DNA of 30,536 nucleotides, from NCBI GenBank assembly GCA_023386235.1, contig JAEWKC010000026.1:1-30536 (forward strand), written 5' to 3'. Position numbers and translations under genes: made by a program. The DNA comes from Bacteroidota bacterium (GTDB lineage: Bacteria > Bacteroidota > Bacteroidia > Chitinophagales > Chitinophagaceae). Positions 1 to 7,254 of this stretch are shown piece after piece. The notes below the pieces were generated by a model. The model did not search any database. It had not been told where the DNA came from and worked only from the letters and a program-made list of their open reading frames with translations. Positions within the stretch are counted from its first letter, which is position 1. The number at the start of each line of letters is the position of its first letter.

Positions 1-262
1 GTTCCGTAAAGCGGTTATAGGAAACAGTTATAGGAAACTCTTGCTTCATGTGTTTTTGTACGTAATAGATATAGAAGTGCTTAAAAGTTCTAAAACCGCT
101 AAGTTGAAAAAGTATCATGATGGTGATGACTTCAGCATTGCTCATTTTTGGTTTCTTTTTTGGAGGGTTTCCAATAATGAAGGGCTGGGTAAATTTTTGA
201 AATTGTAAACAAAATTCATCCACAATACAAAAAATATCCGTAATTTTATCAAAGTTAATCAT
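1..262 (-). CDS. IS982-family transposase, N-terminal part (cut by window edge)
   Basis: The minus-strand frame opens with ATG at 262-260 and runs without a stop for 87 codons to the window edge. It reads MINFDKITDIFCIVDEFC at the start and continues through MSNAEVITIMILFQLSGFRT and HFYIYYVQKHMKQEFP to VSYNRF. This is the usual N-terminal layout of IS982-family transposases, with the conserved S-(N/D)-(A/S)-E-V-(I/M)-T-I-M-I block and the later SYNRF block. The catalytic DDE residues lie beyond the window. The element's end is visible at about 362. Nothing in the visible part is broken, so the copy may be intact. Family assignment is from recalled motifs. Confidence 0.85.
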   Translation of the reverse strand, partial: MINFDKITDIFCIVDEFCLQFQKFTQPFIIGNPPKKKPKMSNAEVITIMILFQLSGFRTFKHFYIYYVQKHMKQEFPITVSYNRFTE

Positions 263-298
263 GAGAAATAATTGTTAAATATTTGAATGTTAGAAACT

Positions 299-329
299 TA
301 AATATACAACTATTTCTATATTTATACAA
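299..329 (-). promoter_or_regulatory. Candidate Bacteroidota promoter for the IS982 transposase
   Basis: On the minus strand a TTG at 329-327 is followed, after exactly 20 bases, by TATATTTA at 306-299. This fits the Bacteroidota consensus of a -33 TTG-type box, a 19-21 base spacer and a TAnnTTTG -7 box, apart from A instead of G in the last position. It would leave a leader of about 33 bases before the transposase ATG at 262. The region is AT-rich, so chance is not excluded. Confidence 0.5.
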
Positions 330-429
330 CTACTTAACCAAAATTATTAATCGAACTCGGGTTTAAAAGACTATATCGTATTTTACTGAGAGGAGGACTT
401 CCGCTCATCACTATTACATCTTTTTTGGC

Positions 430-480
430 CGTCATCGCGAGATATTATAGCATAGCTAAAAAATAGAAGCGATCTTATGA
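430..480. repeat. REP-like repeat remnant between the IS and ubiE
   Basis: The segment opens with CGTCATCGCGAG and closes with GAAGCGATCT, separated by an AT-rich insert. The two ends resemble the halves of the dispersed bacterial repeat usually written CGTCATTGCGAG...GAAGCAATCT. In the usual repeat the two halves can pair through ATTGC and GCAAT; here ATCGC (434-438) pairs with GCGAT (469-473). The middle is longer and more AT-rich than in the compact form, so this looks like a decayed or variant copy. Confidence 0.45.
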
Positions 481-511
481 GATAATTTATAGTCACTATT
501 TATTTATTATT

Positions 512-519
512 TATCTTCG
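512..519 (+). promoter_or_regulatory. -7 box of the ubiE promoter, leaderless spacing
   Basis: TATCTTCG matches the TAnnTTTG -7 consensus except for C in the seventh position. Only four bases (CACA) separate it from the ATG at 524. Because this box is normally centred about seven bases before the transcription start, the start should fall on or next to the A of ATG. I see no clear -33 box. Confidence 0.5.
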
Positions 520-523
520 CACA

Positions 524-1267
524 ATGTCAAAATTCGCACACGATACCGTAAAGCCTTACCAGGAGAGCAACAAAGAAAAGAAGCAACAGGTAACTGAAAT
601 ATTTGATGATATAGCGCCTAAATACGATTTTCTCAATCGCTTTTTGAGCTTGGGCATAGATCAGGGTTGGAGAAAAAAAGCCATTAAACGCCTGAGATCC
701 ATTTCACCGAAAACCATACTGGATGTGGCTACAGGAACGGGAGATTTCGCTATCATGACTTATAAACTTTTGAAGCCGGAAAAAATTACGGGTGTGGATA
801 TTTCTAAAGGAATGCTGGAAATTGGTAAAGAAAAAATTGCCAGAGAAAGTTTAACCTCTTTTATAAACCTGATGGAGGGAGACAGTGAAAATCTTCCTTT
901 TGATAATAACAGTTTTGATGCCATTACCGTGTCATTCGGTGTGCGTAATTTTCAAAATCTTGAGCAGGGTATTGCGGAAATGCACCGGGTTTTAAAGCCT
1001 GACGGCAAATTGATTGTGTTGGAGTTTTCTCGACCAAAAAATCCTGTTTTTAAGCAATTATACAAAATATATATGCAGGTAGTAACGCCCAATGTGGGCA
1101 AGGTAGTTTCTAAAAATAAAAAAGCCTATCAATACCTCAACGACTCTATAATGGTATTCCCGGAAAGAAATGATTTTGTAGCCGTGATGGATGGTGTGGG
1201 CTTTGCAGATACTTCTTACGAAGCGCTGTCATTGGGTATTTGCTGCATTTATGAAGGAATGAAATAA
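524..1267 (+). CDS. ubiE: Demethylmenaquinone methyltransferase (UbiE/MenG)
   Basis: This 247-residue cytosolic enzyme transfers a methyl group from S-adenosylmethionine to demethylmenaquinone, the last step of menaquinone synthesis. The family signature FDDIAPKYDFLNRFLSLGID is near the N-terminus, the SAM-binding loop LDVATGTGDFA lies at about residues 66-76, and the second signature SFGVRNFQ precedes EMHRVLKPDGKL. Length is typical. The ATG at 524 follows a promoter box by four bases, so translation probably begins on a leaderless message. rlmN follows 31 bases after the stop and has its own promoter box. In a Bacteroidota host the product is expected to act on menaquinone rather than ubiquinone, so menG is an equally good symbol. 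Confidence 0.95.
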   Translation: MSKFAHDTVKPYQESNKEKKQQVTEIFDDIAPKYDFLNRFLSLGIDQGWRKKAIKRLRSISPKTILDVATGTGDFAIMTYKLLKPEKITGVDISKGMLEIGKEKIARESLTSFINLMEGDSENLPFDNNSFDAITVSFGVRNFQNLEQGIAEMHRVLKPDGKLIVLEFSRPKNPVFKQLYKIYMQVVTPNVGKVVSKNKKAYQYLNDSIMVFPERNDFVAVMDGVGFADTSYEALSLGICCIYEGMK

Positions 1268-1286
1268 CTGTAAAAGTTAATTCATG

Positions 1287-1294
1287 TATCTTTG
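1287..1294 (+). promoter_or_regulatory. -7 box of the rlmN promoter, decides the rlmN start
   Basis: TATCTTTG is a perfect TAnnTTTG box lying 20 bases after the ubiE stop. It is followed by CCAA and then ATG at 1299, the same four-base spacing as at ubiE. An in-frame ATG at 1284 lies upstream of or inside the box and could not be on a transcript made from it, so 1299 is the preferred start. Confidence 0.6.
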
Positions 1295-1298
1295 CCAA

Positions 1299-2345
1299 AT
1301 GAACGCAAGCGTACACCAAAACATCCGGCATCTTTCATTAGCGGAGATGGAAAACTTTTTTCTTCAAATCGGGGAAAAGAAATTCCGTGCCAAGCAGGTG
1401 TATGAGTGGCTTTGGCAAAAAGGAGCGCAGAGTTTTGCAGATATGACCAATCTTTCCAAAGATCTGAGGCAAAAACTGGGTAATCATTTTTCATTGCCGG
1501 CATTGGTAACAGATTTGGTACAAAACAGTGAAGACGGCACTATAAAAAGTCGCTTCAGAACTTTCGACGGGCATTTGGTAGAAGGCGTTCTTATTCCCAC
1601 AGATGAAAGAAAAACAGCCTGCGTTTCTTCGCAGATCGGGTGCAGCCTTACCTGCAAGTTTTGCGCTACCGGGTATATGGAACGCAAGCGCAACCTGCAT
1701 TTCGATGAAATTTACGACCAGGTAGTTTTATTGAATAAACAAAGTGAAACGCAATACCAACAAAAATTATCCAACATTGTTTTTATGGGAATGGGCGAAC
1801 CGTTGCTGAATTACAATAATATGATGAAAGCTATTGACAGGATAGCAGCGGAAGACGGGTTGTTTATGAGTCCGCGCAGAATAACGGTTTCTACGGCAGG
1901 CGTGGCAAAAATAATTAAAAAAATGGGCGACGATAAGGTGCGTTTTAAGTTGGCTTTATCATTGCACGCGGCTAATGATGCAAAACGAAATGAAATAATG
2001 CCCATTAACGAAAGCAACAATATTCAGTCGCTGACAGAAGCGCTGAATTATTTTTACAAGAATACAAAGAATGAAATAACTTTTGAATACATTCTGTTTA
2101 GCGGTTTTAATGATTCGGAAAAAGATGCTAAGGAATTAATAAAGCTCTATCGTCAGGTGCCAGCCGATTTGGTGAATATTATTGAATATAACCCGATTGA
2201 CAATGCAGATTTTAAAAAGCCTGATGAAAAAATAACCAGTCATTTTCTTCAATATCTGGAAGCACATAAAGTAAATGCCAGATTGCGTAGAAGCAGAGGA
2301 AAAGATATTGATGCGGCCTGCGGACAATTGGCCAATAAAGTATAA
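1299..2345 (+). CDS. rlmN: Dual-specificity 23S rRNA/tRNA adenine C2-methyltransferase RlmN
   Basis: RlmN is a radical-SAM enzyme that methylates C2 of A2503 in 23S rRNA and of A37 in some tRNAs. With the start at 1299 the protein has 348 residues, a normal length. The iron-sulphur motif CxxxCxxC is at C115, C119 and C122 (CSLTCKFC). The GMGEP block follows VFM, and the near-C-terminal Cys needed for the covalent intermediate is C341 in AACGQL. An alternative in-frame ATG at 1284 adds five residues but overlaps the -7 promoter box. The neighbours before and after also handle housekeeping, and the next two genes are RNA modification enzymes. Confidence 0.95.
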   Translation: MNASVHQNIRHLSLAEMENFFLQIGEKKFRAKQVYEWLWQKGAQSFADMTNLSKDLRQKLGNHFSLPALVTDLVQNSEDGTIKSRFRTFDGHLVEGVLIPTDERKTACVSSQIGCSLTCKFCATGYMERKRNLHFDEIYDQVVLLNKQSETQYQQKLSNIVFMGMGEPLLNYNNMMKAIDRIAAEDGLFMSPRRITVSTAGVAKIIKKMGDDKVRFKLALSLHAANDAKRNEIMPINESNNIQSLTEALNYFYKNTKNEITFEYILFSGFNDSEKDAKELIKLYRQVPADLVNIIEYNPIDNADFKKPDEKITSHFLQYLEAHKVNARLRRSRGKDIDAACGQLANKV

Positions 2346-2496
2346 ACAATATTATAATAAAGAACACACCATTTAATACATCTGCATATTACCATAAGTA
2401 TTTGATCTGAAAATACGAAAACGTTAAATGTGGAATATATGCGCAATTCTCCCGGTAACTATCGGGAACCATTAAAAAAAATAAAAACTTATAAGG

Positions 2497-3705
2497 ATGA
2501 AAAAAAGTTCCGGTTTTGAAAAGTTTATCAATCCTAAAAACAATGCTAAAAAGAAGGAAGAATTTAAGCAGGAAAAGAGAAAAGCTAAAAAAGATATGAA
2601 GGTGTATGGCGATGAACTGCGTTCTGAAAAACTATCTAAAAGCAGAGGCGAAAATACGTACAATCCTGAACGTAAAAAGAAATACGACTCCACGCGTGGC
2701 AAGCAGGGAGATGCTTTTAATAAACGAAACGATAAAAGGCAATTGCATGATTCAGACGATTTAGCGCATAAGTTTGATAAAATGCACACCAAAGAAAAAG
2801 ATACTTCGCTCAGGTCTGCAAAGCCGCGTTCTTCCTATAAAAAAGAAGATAAACCTGCTGAAAGAAAGTATGTGAAAAGAGGAAAATTTGCCGAACAGCA
2901 TGCACAGGATAACTACAGGAAGAATAACAGAGAAGAAGAGGCAGAACAAAAAGAGCAAATGCCTTTAAATAAATATATTGCGCATTGCGGCGTTTGTGGC
3001 AGAAGAGAAGCCGCGGAACTCGTAAAGCAGGGATTTGTGAAAGTGAATAATGATATTGTGTATGAGCCAGGATATAAAGTAAATGAAACTGAAAATGTTT
3101 TTTTGAAGGGTAAGAAAATAACCTTGCAGGAAAGACTGGTGTATGTAATTATGAACAAGCCTAAAGATCATATTACCACAGTGGAAGATGAGAAAGGGAG
3201 AAAAACCGTATTAGACCTGGTAAAAAATCATATCGAAGAAAGAATATACCCGGTAGGAAGACTCGACAGAAATACAACAGGAGTGCTGCTGCTGACTAAT
3301 GATGGAGAACTGGCGCAAAAACTTATGCATCCTTCGTTTGAAGTAAAAAAGATATACGAAGTTACCCTTGATAAAGCTTTGTCTAAAGAAGATGCTGCAA
3401 AAATTCTGGAAGGCATAGAGTTGGAAGACGGACTTGTAAAGGCAGATTCTTTGGGCTATGCCGATGCAAAAGATAAAAAGGTTGTGGGCATTGAATTGCA
3501 CAGCGGCAAAAACCATATTGTAAAAAGAATCTTTATGCATTTTGGCTACTCCGTTACAAAGTTAGACAGGGTAATGTTTGCCAATCTTACCAAAAAAAAT
3601 GTAGAACGCGGAAAGTGGCGCTTTCTTAATGAAAGAGAAATACGCTCATTAAAATCCCTTAATCAGGGCGGAAGATTTTCTGGTAAAAAATTTATAAAGC
3701 ATTGA
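2497..3705 (+). CDS. RsuA/RluB-family pseudouridine synthase with long charged N-terminal tail
   Basis: The enzyme isomerises uridine to pseudouridine in rRNA, most likely 23S as RluB does. Of 402 residues, roughly the first 154 are very rich in Lys, Arg, Asp and Glu, with no obvious fold. An S4 RNA-binding domain begins near M155 (MPLNKYIAHCGVCGRREAAE). The catalytic domain follows, with Asp257 in GRLDRNTTGVLLLTNDG. Bacterial RluB proteins are usually about 250-300 residues, so the tail is an extension, a feature I recall from other Bacteroidota homologues. The leader of 151 bases carries only a weak CCCG/CGGG hairpin (2451-2466). The stop TGA shares its A with the ATG of the next gene. Confidence 0.9.
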   Translation: MKKSSGFEKFINPKNNAKKKEEFKQEKRKAKKDMKVYGDELRSEKLSKSRGENTYNPERKKKYDSTRGKQGDAFNKRNDKRQLHDSDDLAHKFDKMHTKEKDTSLRSAKPRSSYKKEDKPAERKYVKRGKFAEQHAQDNYRKNNREEEAEQKEQMPLNKYIAHCGVCGRREAAELVKQGFVKVNNDIVYEPGYKVNETENVFLKGKKITLQERLVYVIMNKPKDHITTVEDEKGRKTVLDLVKNHIEERIYPVGRLDRNTTGVLLLTNDGELAQKLMHPSFEVKKIYEVTLDKALSKEDAAKILEGIELEDGLVKADSLGYADAKDKKVVGIELHSGKNHIVKRIFMHFGYSVTKLDRVMFANLTKKNVERGKWRFLNEREIRSLKSLNQGGRFSGKKFIKH

Positions 3706-4406
3706 TGGATATTATATTTGAGAATGATTTTCTTATCGCTGTCAATAAGCCGGCAGGTATGTTAAGCATACCGGACAGAGTGCAGTCGGAACCTTCTTTA
3801 AAAGATTTACTTGTAAATAAGTATAAAGAAATTTATACAATACACAGGCTGGATAAGCAAACCAGCGGTATCATCTTATTTGCCAAAGATGCCCAAACGC
3901 ATAAAATAATGTCTGAAAAATTTCAATCCCGTGCGATTGATAAATTTTATCTAGGCCTCATAAACGGCAGCTTACTTCCTGCCTCCGGAAGAATAGAGGC
4001 CGCCATCAATCCGCACCCGGCAATAAAAGGTAAGATGATTGTGCATGCCAAAGGAAAACCTTCTGTAACGGATTACGAAACGCTGGAAACTTTCAAAAAC
4101 TTTTCTTTAGTAAAATATCAGATTCATACCGGTCGCACACACCAGATTCGCGTACACACACAATATTTGGGCAGCTCCATAGTATGCGATGAATTATATG
4201 GCAATGGTAAACCGGTTTTTATATCGGAGATAAAAAAAGATTACAAACTGTCAAAAAAAGAACTGGAAGAAAAACCTGTACTGAACAGGTTGGCATTGCA
4301 TTCTTCTCAGCTGCAATTTGAATTTAATACAGAATTATTCACGTTGGAAGCCGCATTGCCAAAGGATATGCGAGCCTTGATACAACAATTGAGAAAGCAT
4401 CAATAA
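3705..4406 (+). CDS. RluA-family pseudouridine synthase, short form
   Basis: This second pseudouridine synthase has 233 residues. The RluA-family catalytic motif HRLDKQTSGIILFAKD places the catalytic Asp at residue 50. The motif YQIHTGRTHQIRVH is also typical. There is no S4 domain, so it belongs to the short RluA/YqcB-like type acting on tRNA or rRNA; the exact target cannot be read from sequence. The ATG at 3705 overlaps the preceding stop as TGATG, which implies translational coupling. A TTG one codon earlier (3702) is in frame but less likely. The stop is followed by a T-rich stretch without a hairpin. Confidence 0.9.
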   Translation: MDIIFENDFLIAVNKPAGMLSIPDRVQSEPSLKDLLVNKYKEIYTIHRLDKQTSGIILFAKDAQTHKIMSEKFQSRAIDKFYLGLINGSLLPASGRIEAAINPHPAIKGKMIVHAKGKPSVTDYETLETFKNFSLVKYQIHTGRTHQIRVHTQYLGSSIVCDELYGNGKPVFISEIKKDYKLSKKELEEKPVLNRLALHSSQLQFEFNTELFTLEAALPKDMRALIQQLRKHQ

Positions 4407-4510
4407 ATTTTTTTTATTTTTTTCGCTAACCTTTAGAACCTTACTAATTGATATTCTGTTAAACAGTTAACCTTTCATTCCTTATCATTTTAAGCTTTTG
4501 ATTAAGTATC

Positions 4511-4822
4511 GTGCGCAATTCAGGCATGGTAATTGATTTTTTATTGCTATACAAAAATCGTAATGAAATGGATTGCAGAAATAATACTGTAAAACCCGAA
4601 GCCTTTTACAATATTCTTTCTACCTACATGAAAGAAGAGAAGAGCATCAATCTGCTGATAGACAGAGATGGGATGGAGCGGGTTTACGGAAAAATAAAAG
4701 ATATAAATATTCACGATAAAATATTAAGAAGTCGTATCACCATGTATGACGAAACCGGGTTTACCATAGCCCAGGTAATTGCTGTGGATGGTATTTTCAG
4801 AGATGATTTTTCTGAATGCTAA
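4511..4822 (+). CDS. Small uncharacterised protein
   Basis: I do not recognise a named family. The longest frame has 103 residues from GTG at 4511. ATGs at 4526 and 4568 are in frame, and the last (84 residues, MDCRNNTVKPEAFYN) may be the true start, because the residues before it look less like folded protein. The later part, from SINLLIDRDGMERVYG to VIAVDGIFRDDFSEC, alternates hydrophobic and polar residues as a small beta-rich domain would. A small Sm-like or Rof-like barrel is conceivable but is only a guess. There is no signal peptide or membrane segment. It lies 44 bases before poxB on the same strand. Confidence 0.7.
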   Translation: MRNSGMVIDFLLLYKNRNEMDCRNNTVKPEAFYNILSTYMKEEKSINLLIDRDGMERVYGKIKDINIHDKILRSRITMYDETGFTIAQVIAVDGIFRDDFSEC

Positions 4823-4866
4823 AATAGATGATATCAATATTTTATTACAAAAAAGAGTAAGAAAAC

Positions 4867-6606
4867 ATGGCTAAAAGTGTAGCGGATCAGTTAGTAGAAA
4901 TGCTTGTGCAGGCGGGTGTTAAAAGAGTGTATGCCATTACCGGCGACAGTTTGAATCCTGTAAACGATGCTATCAGGAGAGATGGCAGGTTGAGTTGGAT
5001 TCACGTCAGGCACGAAGAAGTGGCTGCCTATGCGGCTTCTATGGATGCGGAACTTAACGGTATCGGATGTTGTATGGGAAGCTCGGGACCGGGGCATGTG
5101 CATCTCGTCAATGGACTATACGATGCCAACAGTGCCGGTAATCCTGTAATTGCCATTGCGAGTACACACCCGACTGAAAAGTTTGGAAGAGAGTATTTTC
5201 AATATACCAATCCTTATTTTCTTTTTAAAGATTGTAGTAAATATGTAGAAGTGGCTCACACGCCGCAGCAGTTTTCTCACATGATGCAATCAGCTATACA
5301 AACGGCTATATCTCAGAAAGGTGTGGCGGTTGTAGGGCTTCCGGGCGATATAGCGGCAGCGGATGCGGAAGATATTCTCACCTCTGTAAATTGCTACAAA
5401 CCGCATTCTGTTTACCAACCTTCAGACGCAGAGTTGGATACTTTAGCTCAACTATTAAATGAAAATAAAAAGATCGGTATTTTTTGTGGCTATGGCTGCA
5501 AAGATGCAATTGAAGAAGTAGAACAATTGGCTGAAAAGCTCCAGGCACCGGTCGGTTATACTTTTCGTGCTAAAATATTTTTTGACAGAGAAGACAGCCC
5601 ATATGCGGCAGGCATGAATGGATTGCTGGGCCAGCGTTCAGGATATGATTTGTGTACAAAGGCCGATGTGCTGATACTTTTAGGCACTGATTTTCCTTAC
5701 GACGATTTCTTTTCCTTAAAAAATAAAATTGTTCAAATAGATGAAAAGCCGGCACGAATAGGCCGACGCGCTAAAGTACATATGGGCTTGGCAGGCAATA
5801 TTAAAGACACGCTTACCGCGCTGCTTCCCAAAATAAAACGTAATGACAGCGCGGCGTTTTTAAATGACATAGTAAAAGAGTTTAAAAAAACAGAAGAGCG
5901 CTTTGAAGACTTTTCTGAAAAAGAGGGCGAAGAAAACGAAATACAGCCGGAATACGTTGCAAGGTTGATCAATGATTTAGCCGCGAATGACGCTATATTT
6001 ACAGTAGATACCGGCATGAGTTGTGTATGGGCGGCAAGATTTCTGAAAGGAAAGAAAGGGCGCTATCTTACAGGCTCGTTCAATCATGGGTCAATGGCTA
6101 ATGCAATGCCGATGGCTATAGGTGCGGCGGCTTCCCAACCCAACAGGCAGGTAGTGGCTTTGTGCGGAGATGGTGGTATATCCATGCTTTTAGGAGATTT
6201 GGCTACCATTATGCAATATCAATACCCCATTAAAATCATTGTTTTTAATAACCGCTCTTTAGGAATGGTAAAGTTGGAAATGGAAGTGCAGGGATATCTT
6301 GACTGGCAGACCGATATGCAAAATCCACCATTCGACAAGCTGGCAGAGTTGTTCAATATAAAAGGTTATGAAGTAAGAAAAACCAGTGAGGTAGAGCAGG
6401 CGCTTAAAGATGCTTTGGCATACGATGGGCCGGCGTTGGTGAATATTTATACCAATCCTCATTCATTGGCTATGCCACCACATATTACAGCTGAACAAAT
6501 GAAAGGATTTGCTACCTCTATTTTTAAAAAGGTAGGACAGGGAAAATTCGAAGAAATAAAAGACATGGTCAAAAGCAATATAGGACATGCTAAAGAAATA
6601 CTTTAG
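4867..6606 (+). CDS. poxB: Pyruvate:quinone oxidoreductase (PoxB-like, ThDP- and FAD-dependent)
   Basis: The enzyme is expected to decarboxylate pyruvate oxidatively to acetate and CO2 and pass electrons to membrane quinone. All three ThDP-enzyme domains are present in 579 residues. The N-terminal domain has the activating Glu in RHEEVAAYAA (about residue 50). The C-terminal ThDP motif runs from CGDGG (434-436 for GDG) to FNN (461-462). The C-terminal part PPHITAEQMKGF, followed by a helix ending DMVKSNIGHAKEIL, matches the PoxB membrane-binding tail rather than acetolactate synthase. Acetolactate synthase and oxalyl-CoA decarboxylase are the alternatives. A hairpin terminator follows at 6617. 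Confidence 0.85.
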   Translation: MAKSVADQLVEMLVQAGVKRVYAITGDSLNPVNDAIRRDGRLSWIHVRHEEVAAYAASMDAELNGIGCCMGSSGPGHVHLVNGLYDANSAGNPVIAIASTHPTEKFGREYFQYTNPYFLFKDCSKYVEVAHTPQQFSHMMQSAIQTAISQKGVAVVGLPGDIAAADAEDILTSVNCYKPHSVYQPSDAELDTLAQLLNENKKIGIFCGYGCKDAIEEVEQLAEKLQAPVGYTFRAKIFFDREDSPYAAGMNGLLGQRSGYDLCTKADVLILLGTDFPYDDFFSLKNKIVQIDEKPARIGRRAKVHMGLAGNIKDTLTALLPKIKRNDSAAFLNDIVKEFKKTEERFEDFSEKEGEENEIQPEYVARLINDLAANDAIFTVDTGMSCVWAARFLKGKKGRYLTGSFNHGSMANAMPMAIGAAASQPNRQVVALCGDGGISMLLGDLATIMQYQYPIKIIVFNNRSLGMVKLEMEVQGYLDWQTDMQNPPFDKLAELFNIKGYEVRKTSEVEQALKDALAYDGPALVNIYTNPHSLAMPPHITAEQMKGFATSIFKKVGQGKFEEIKDMVKSNIGHAKEIL

Positions 6607-6616
6607 CTCATTATAA

Positions 6617-6652
6617 AAGCCTGCAAAACAGCAGGCTTCTTCATTCGATTTT
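6617..6652 (+). terminator. Intrinsic terminator after poxB
   Basis: An 8-bp stem, AAGCCTGC (6617-6624) with GCAGGCTT (6631-6638), encloses a 6-base loop and is followed by a broken T-rich run reaching 6652. It lies 11 bases after the poxB stop. The minus-strand SRPBCC gene ends at 6674, so the hairpin could also serve that gene from the other side, though the minus-strand tail is weaker. Confidence 0.6.
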
Positions 6653-6673
6653 TATTAAGAAAAATGTATACAT

Positions 6674-7105
6674 TTATTTTTCTACGAAGTTTTTAAGGCT
6701 TTCACCTACAATCTGATGCCAGCCGCTTAAATAATTTTCTCTTGTAAAATCAGGGCCGGCATCAATCAGTTTTTCCAGGCCGTCGTGTGTGAGAAAAACC
6801 CTGGTTTTGTTTCCCTCTTCTACAACCAATTCCCATATCACTTCGGTAACTGCGTTGCTGTGTGTAGGATGCGTCCAGGTATGCTTCAGTCGTTTGTGTG
6901 GAATAATATCCAATATTTCACAACGATGATGGTATTGTTTTTTTTCGCCCGGCTCGTAAAAATTAAATACTCTTCCAATTTCCATTTCAAAATCCGGAAT
7001 ATCAAAATACCATTCTTTCATTGCTTCTTTATTCGTGATAGCTTGCCATACTTTTTCGGCCGGAGCATTCAGCAAATAATTTATTCTTACAGGATAATGT
7101 TGCAT
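6674..7105 (-). CDS. SRPBCC/AHSA1-domain protein
   Basis: This 143-residue protein has the START-like helix-grip pattern of the AHSA1 group: an opening strand RINYLLNAPAEKVWQAIT, the segment MKEWYF, a glycine strand EIGRVFNFYE, LKHTWTHP, WELVVEEGNKTRVFLTHDGL, and a long closing helix starting at SGWHQIVGESLKNFV. Members bind hydrophobic ligands or act as stress-related cochaperone-like proteins; the ligand cannot be predicted. The ATG at 7105 is preceded by an A-rich stretch without a Shine-Dalgarno site. It stands alone on the minus strand between two plus-strand genes. Confidence 0.85.
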   Translation of the reverse strand: MQHYPVRINYLLNAPAEKVWQAITNKEAMKEWYFDIPDFEMEIGRVFNFYEPGEKKQYHHRCEILDIIPHKRLKHTWTHPTHSNAVTEVIWELVVEEGNKTRVFLTHDGLEKLIDAGPDFTRENYLSGWHQIVGESLKNFVEK

Positions 7106-7254
7106 AAATTTTTTTTATAGTTTAAATATTTTATTCAATAATACGTGATTTAGCTGTTTCAATTGAAATGCTAATTAACTAAATTATTTTCTCAATAACA
7201 ATTTTTATACTGAAATTTGTAATTATCAGAAAACTACATAAGCATATATTTATT

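Larger units (their letters stand above)
1..362 (-). mobile_element. IS982-family insertion sequence, transposase-start end only
   Basis: The bases at 344-362 read outward-in on the minus strand as ACCCGAGTTCGATTAATAA. This matches the type of terminal sequence I know from Bacteroidota IS982 elements, which begin with ACC. About 100 bases of leader separate this tip from the transposase ATG at 262. The other end is outside the window, so neither the terminal inverted repeat pair nor a target duplication can be confirmed. The tip lies 161 bases upstream of ubiE, with transposase transcribed away from that gene. Confidence 0.75.

Noticed and set aside
14..38. Direct repeat GTTATAGGAAAC within the first 40 bases
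   Set aside because: It lies in the transposase coding sequence, where the translation matches the usual family pattern, so the repeat is probably coincidence.
2472..2792. 106-codon minus-strand frame opposite the RluB-like gene
   Set aside because: It mirrors the Lys-rich coding strand and yields a Phe/Ser/Leu-rich translation typical of antisense shadows.
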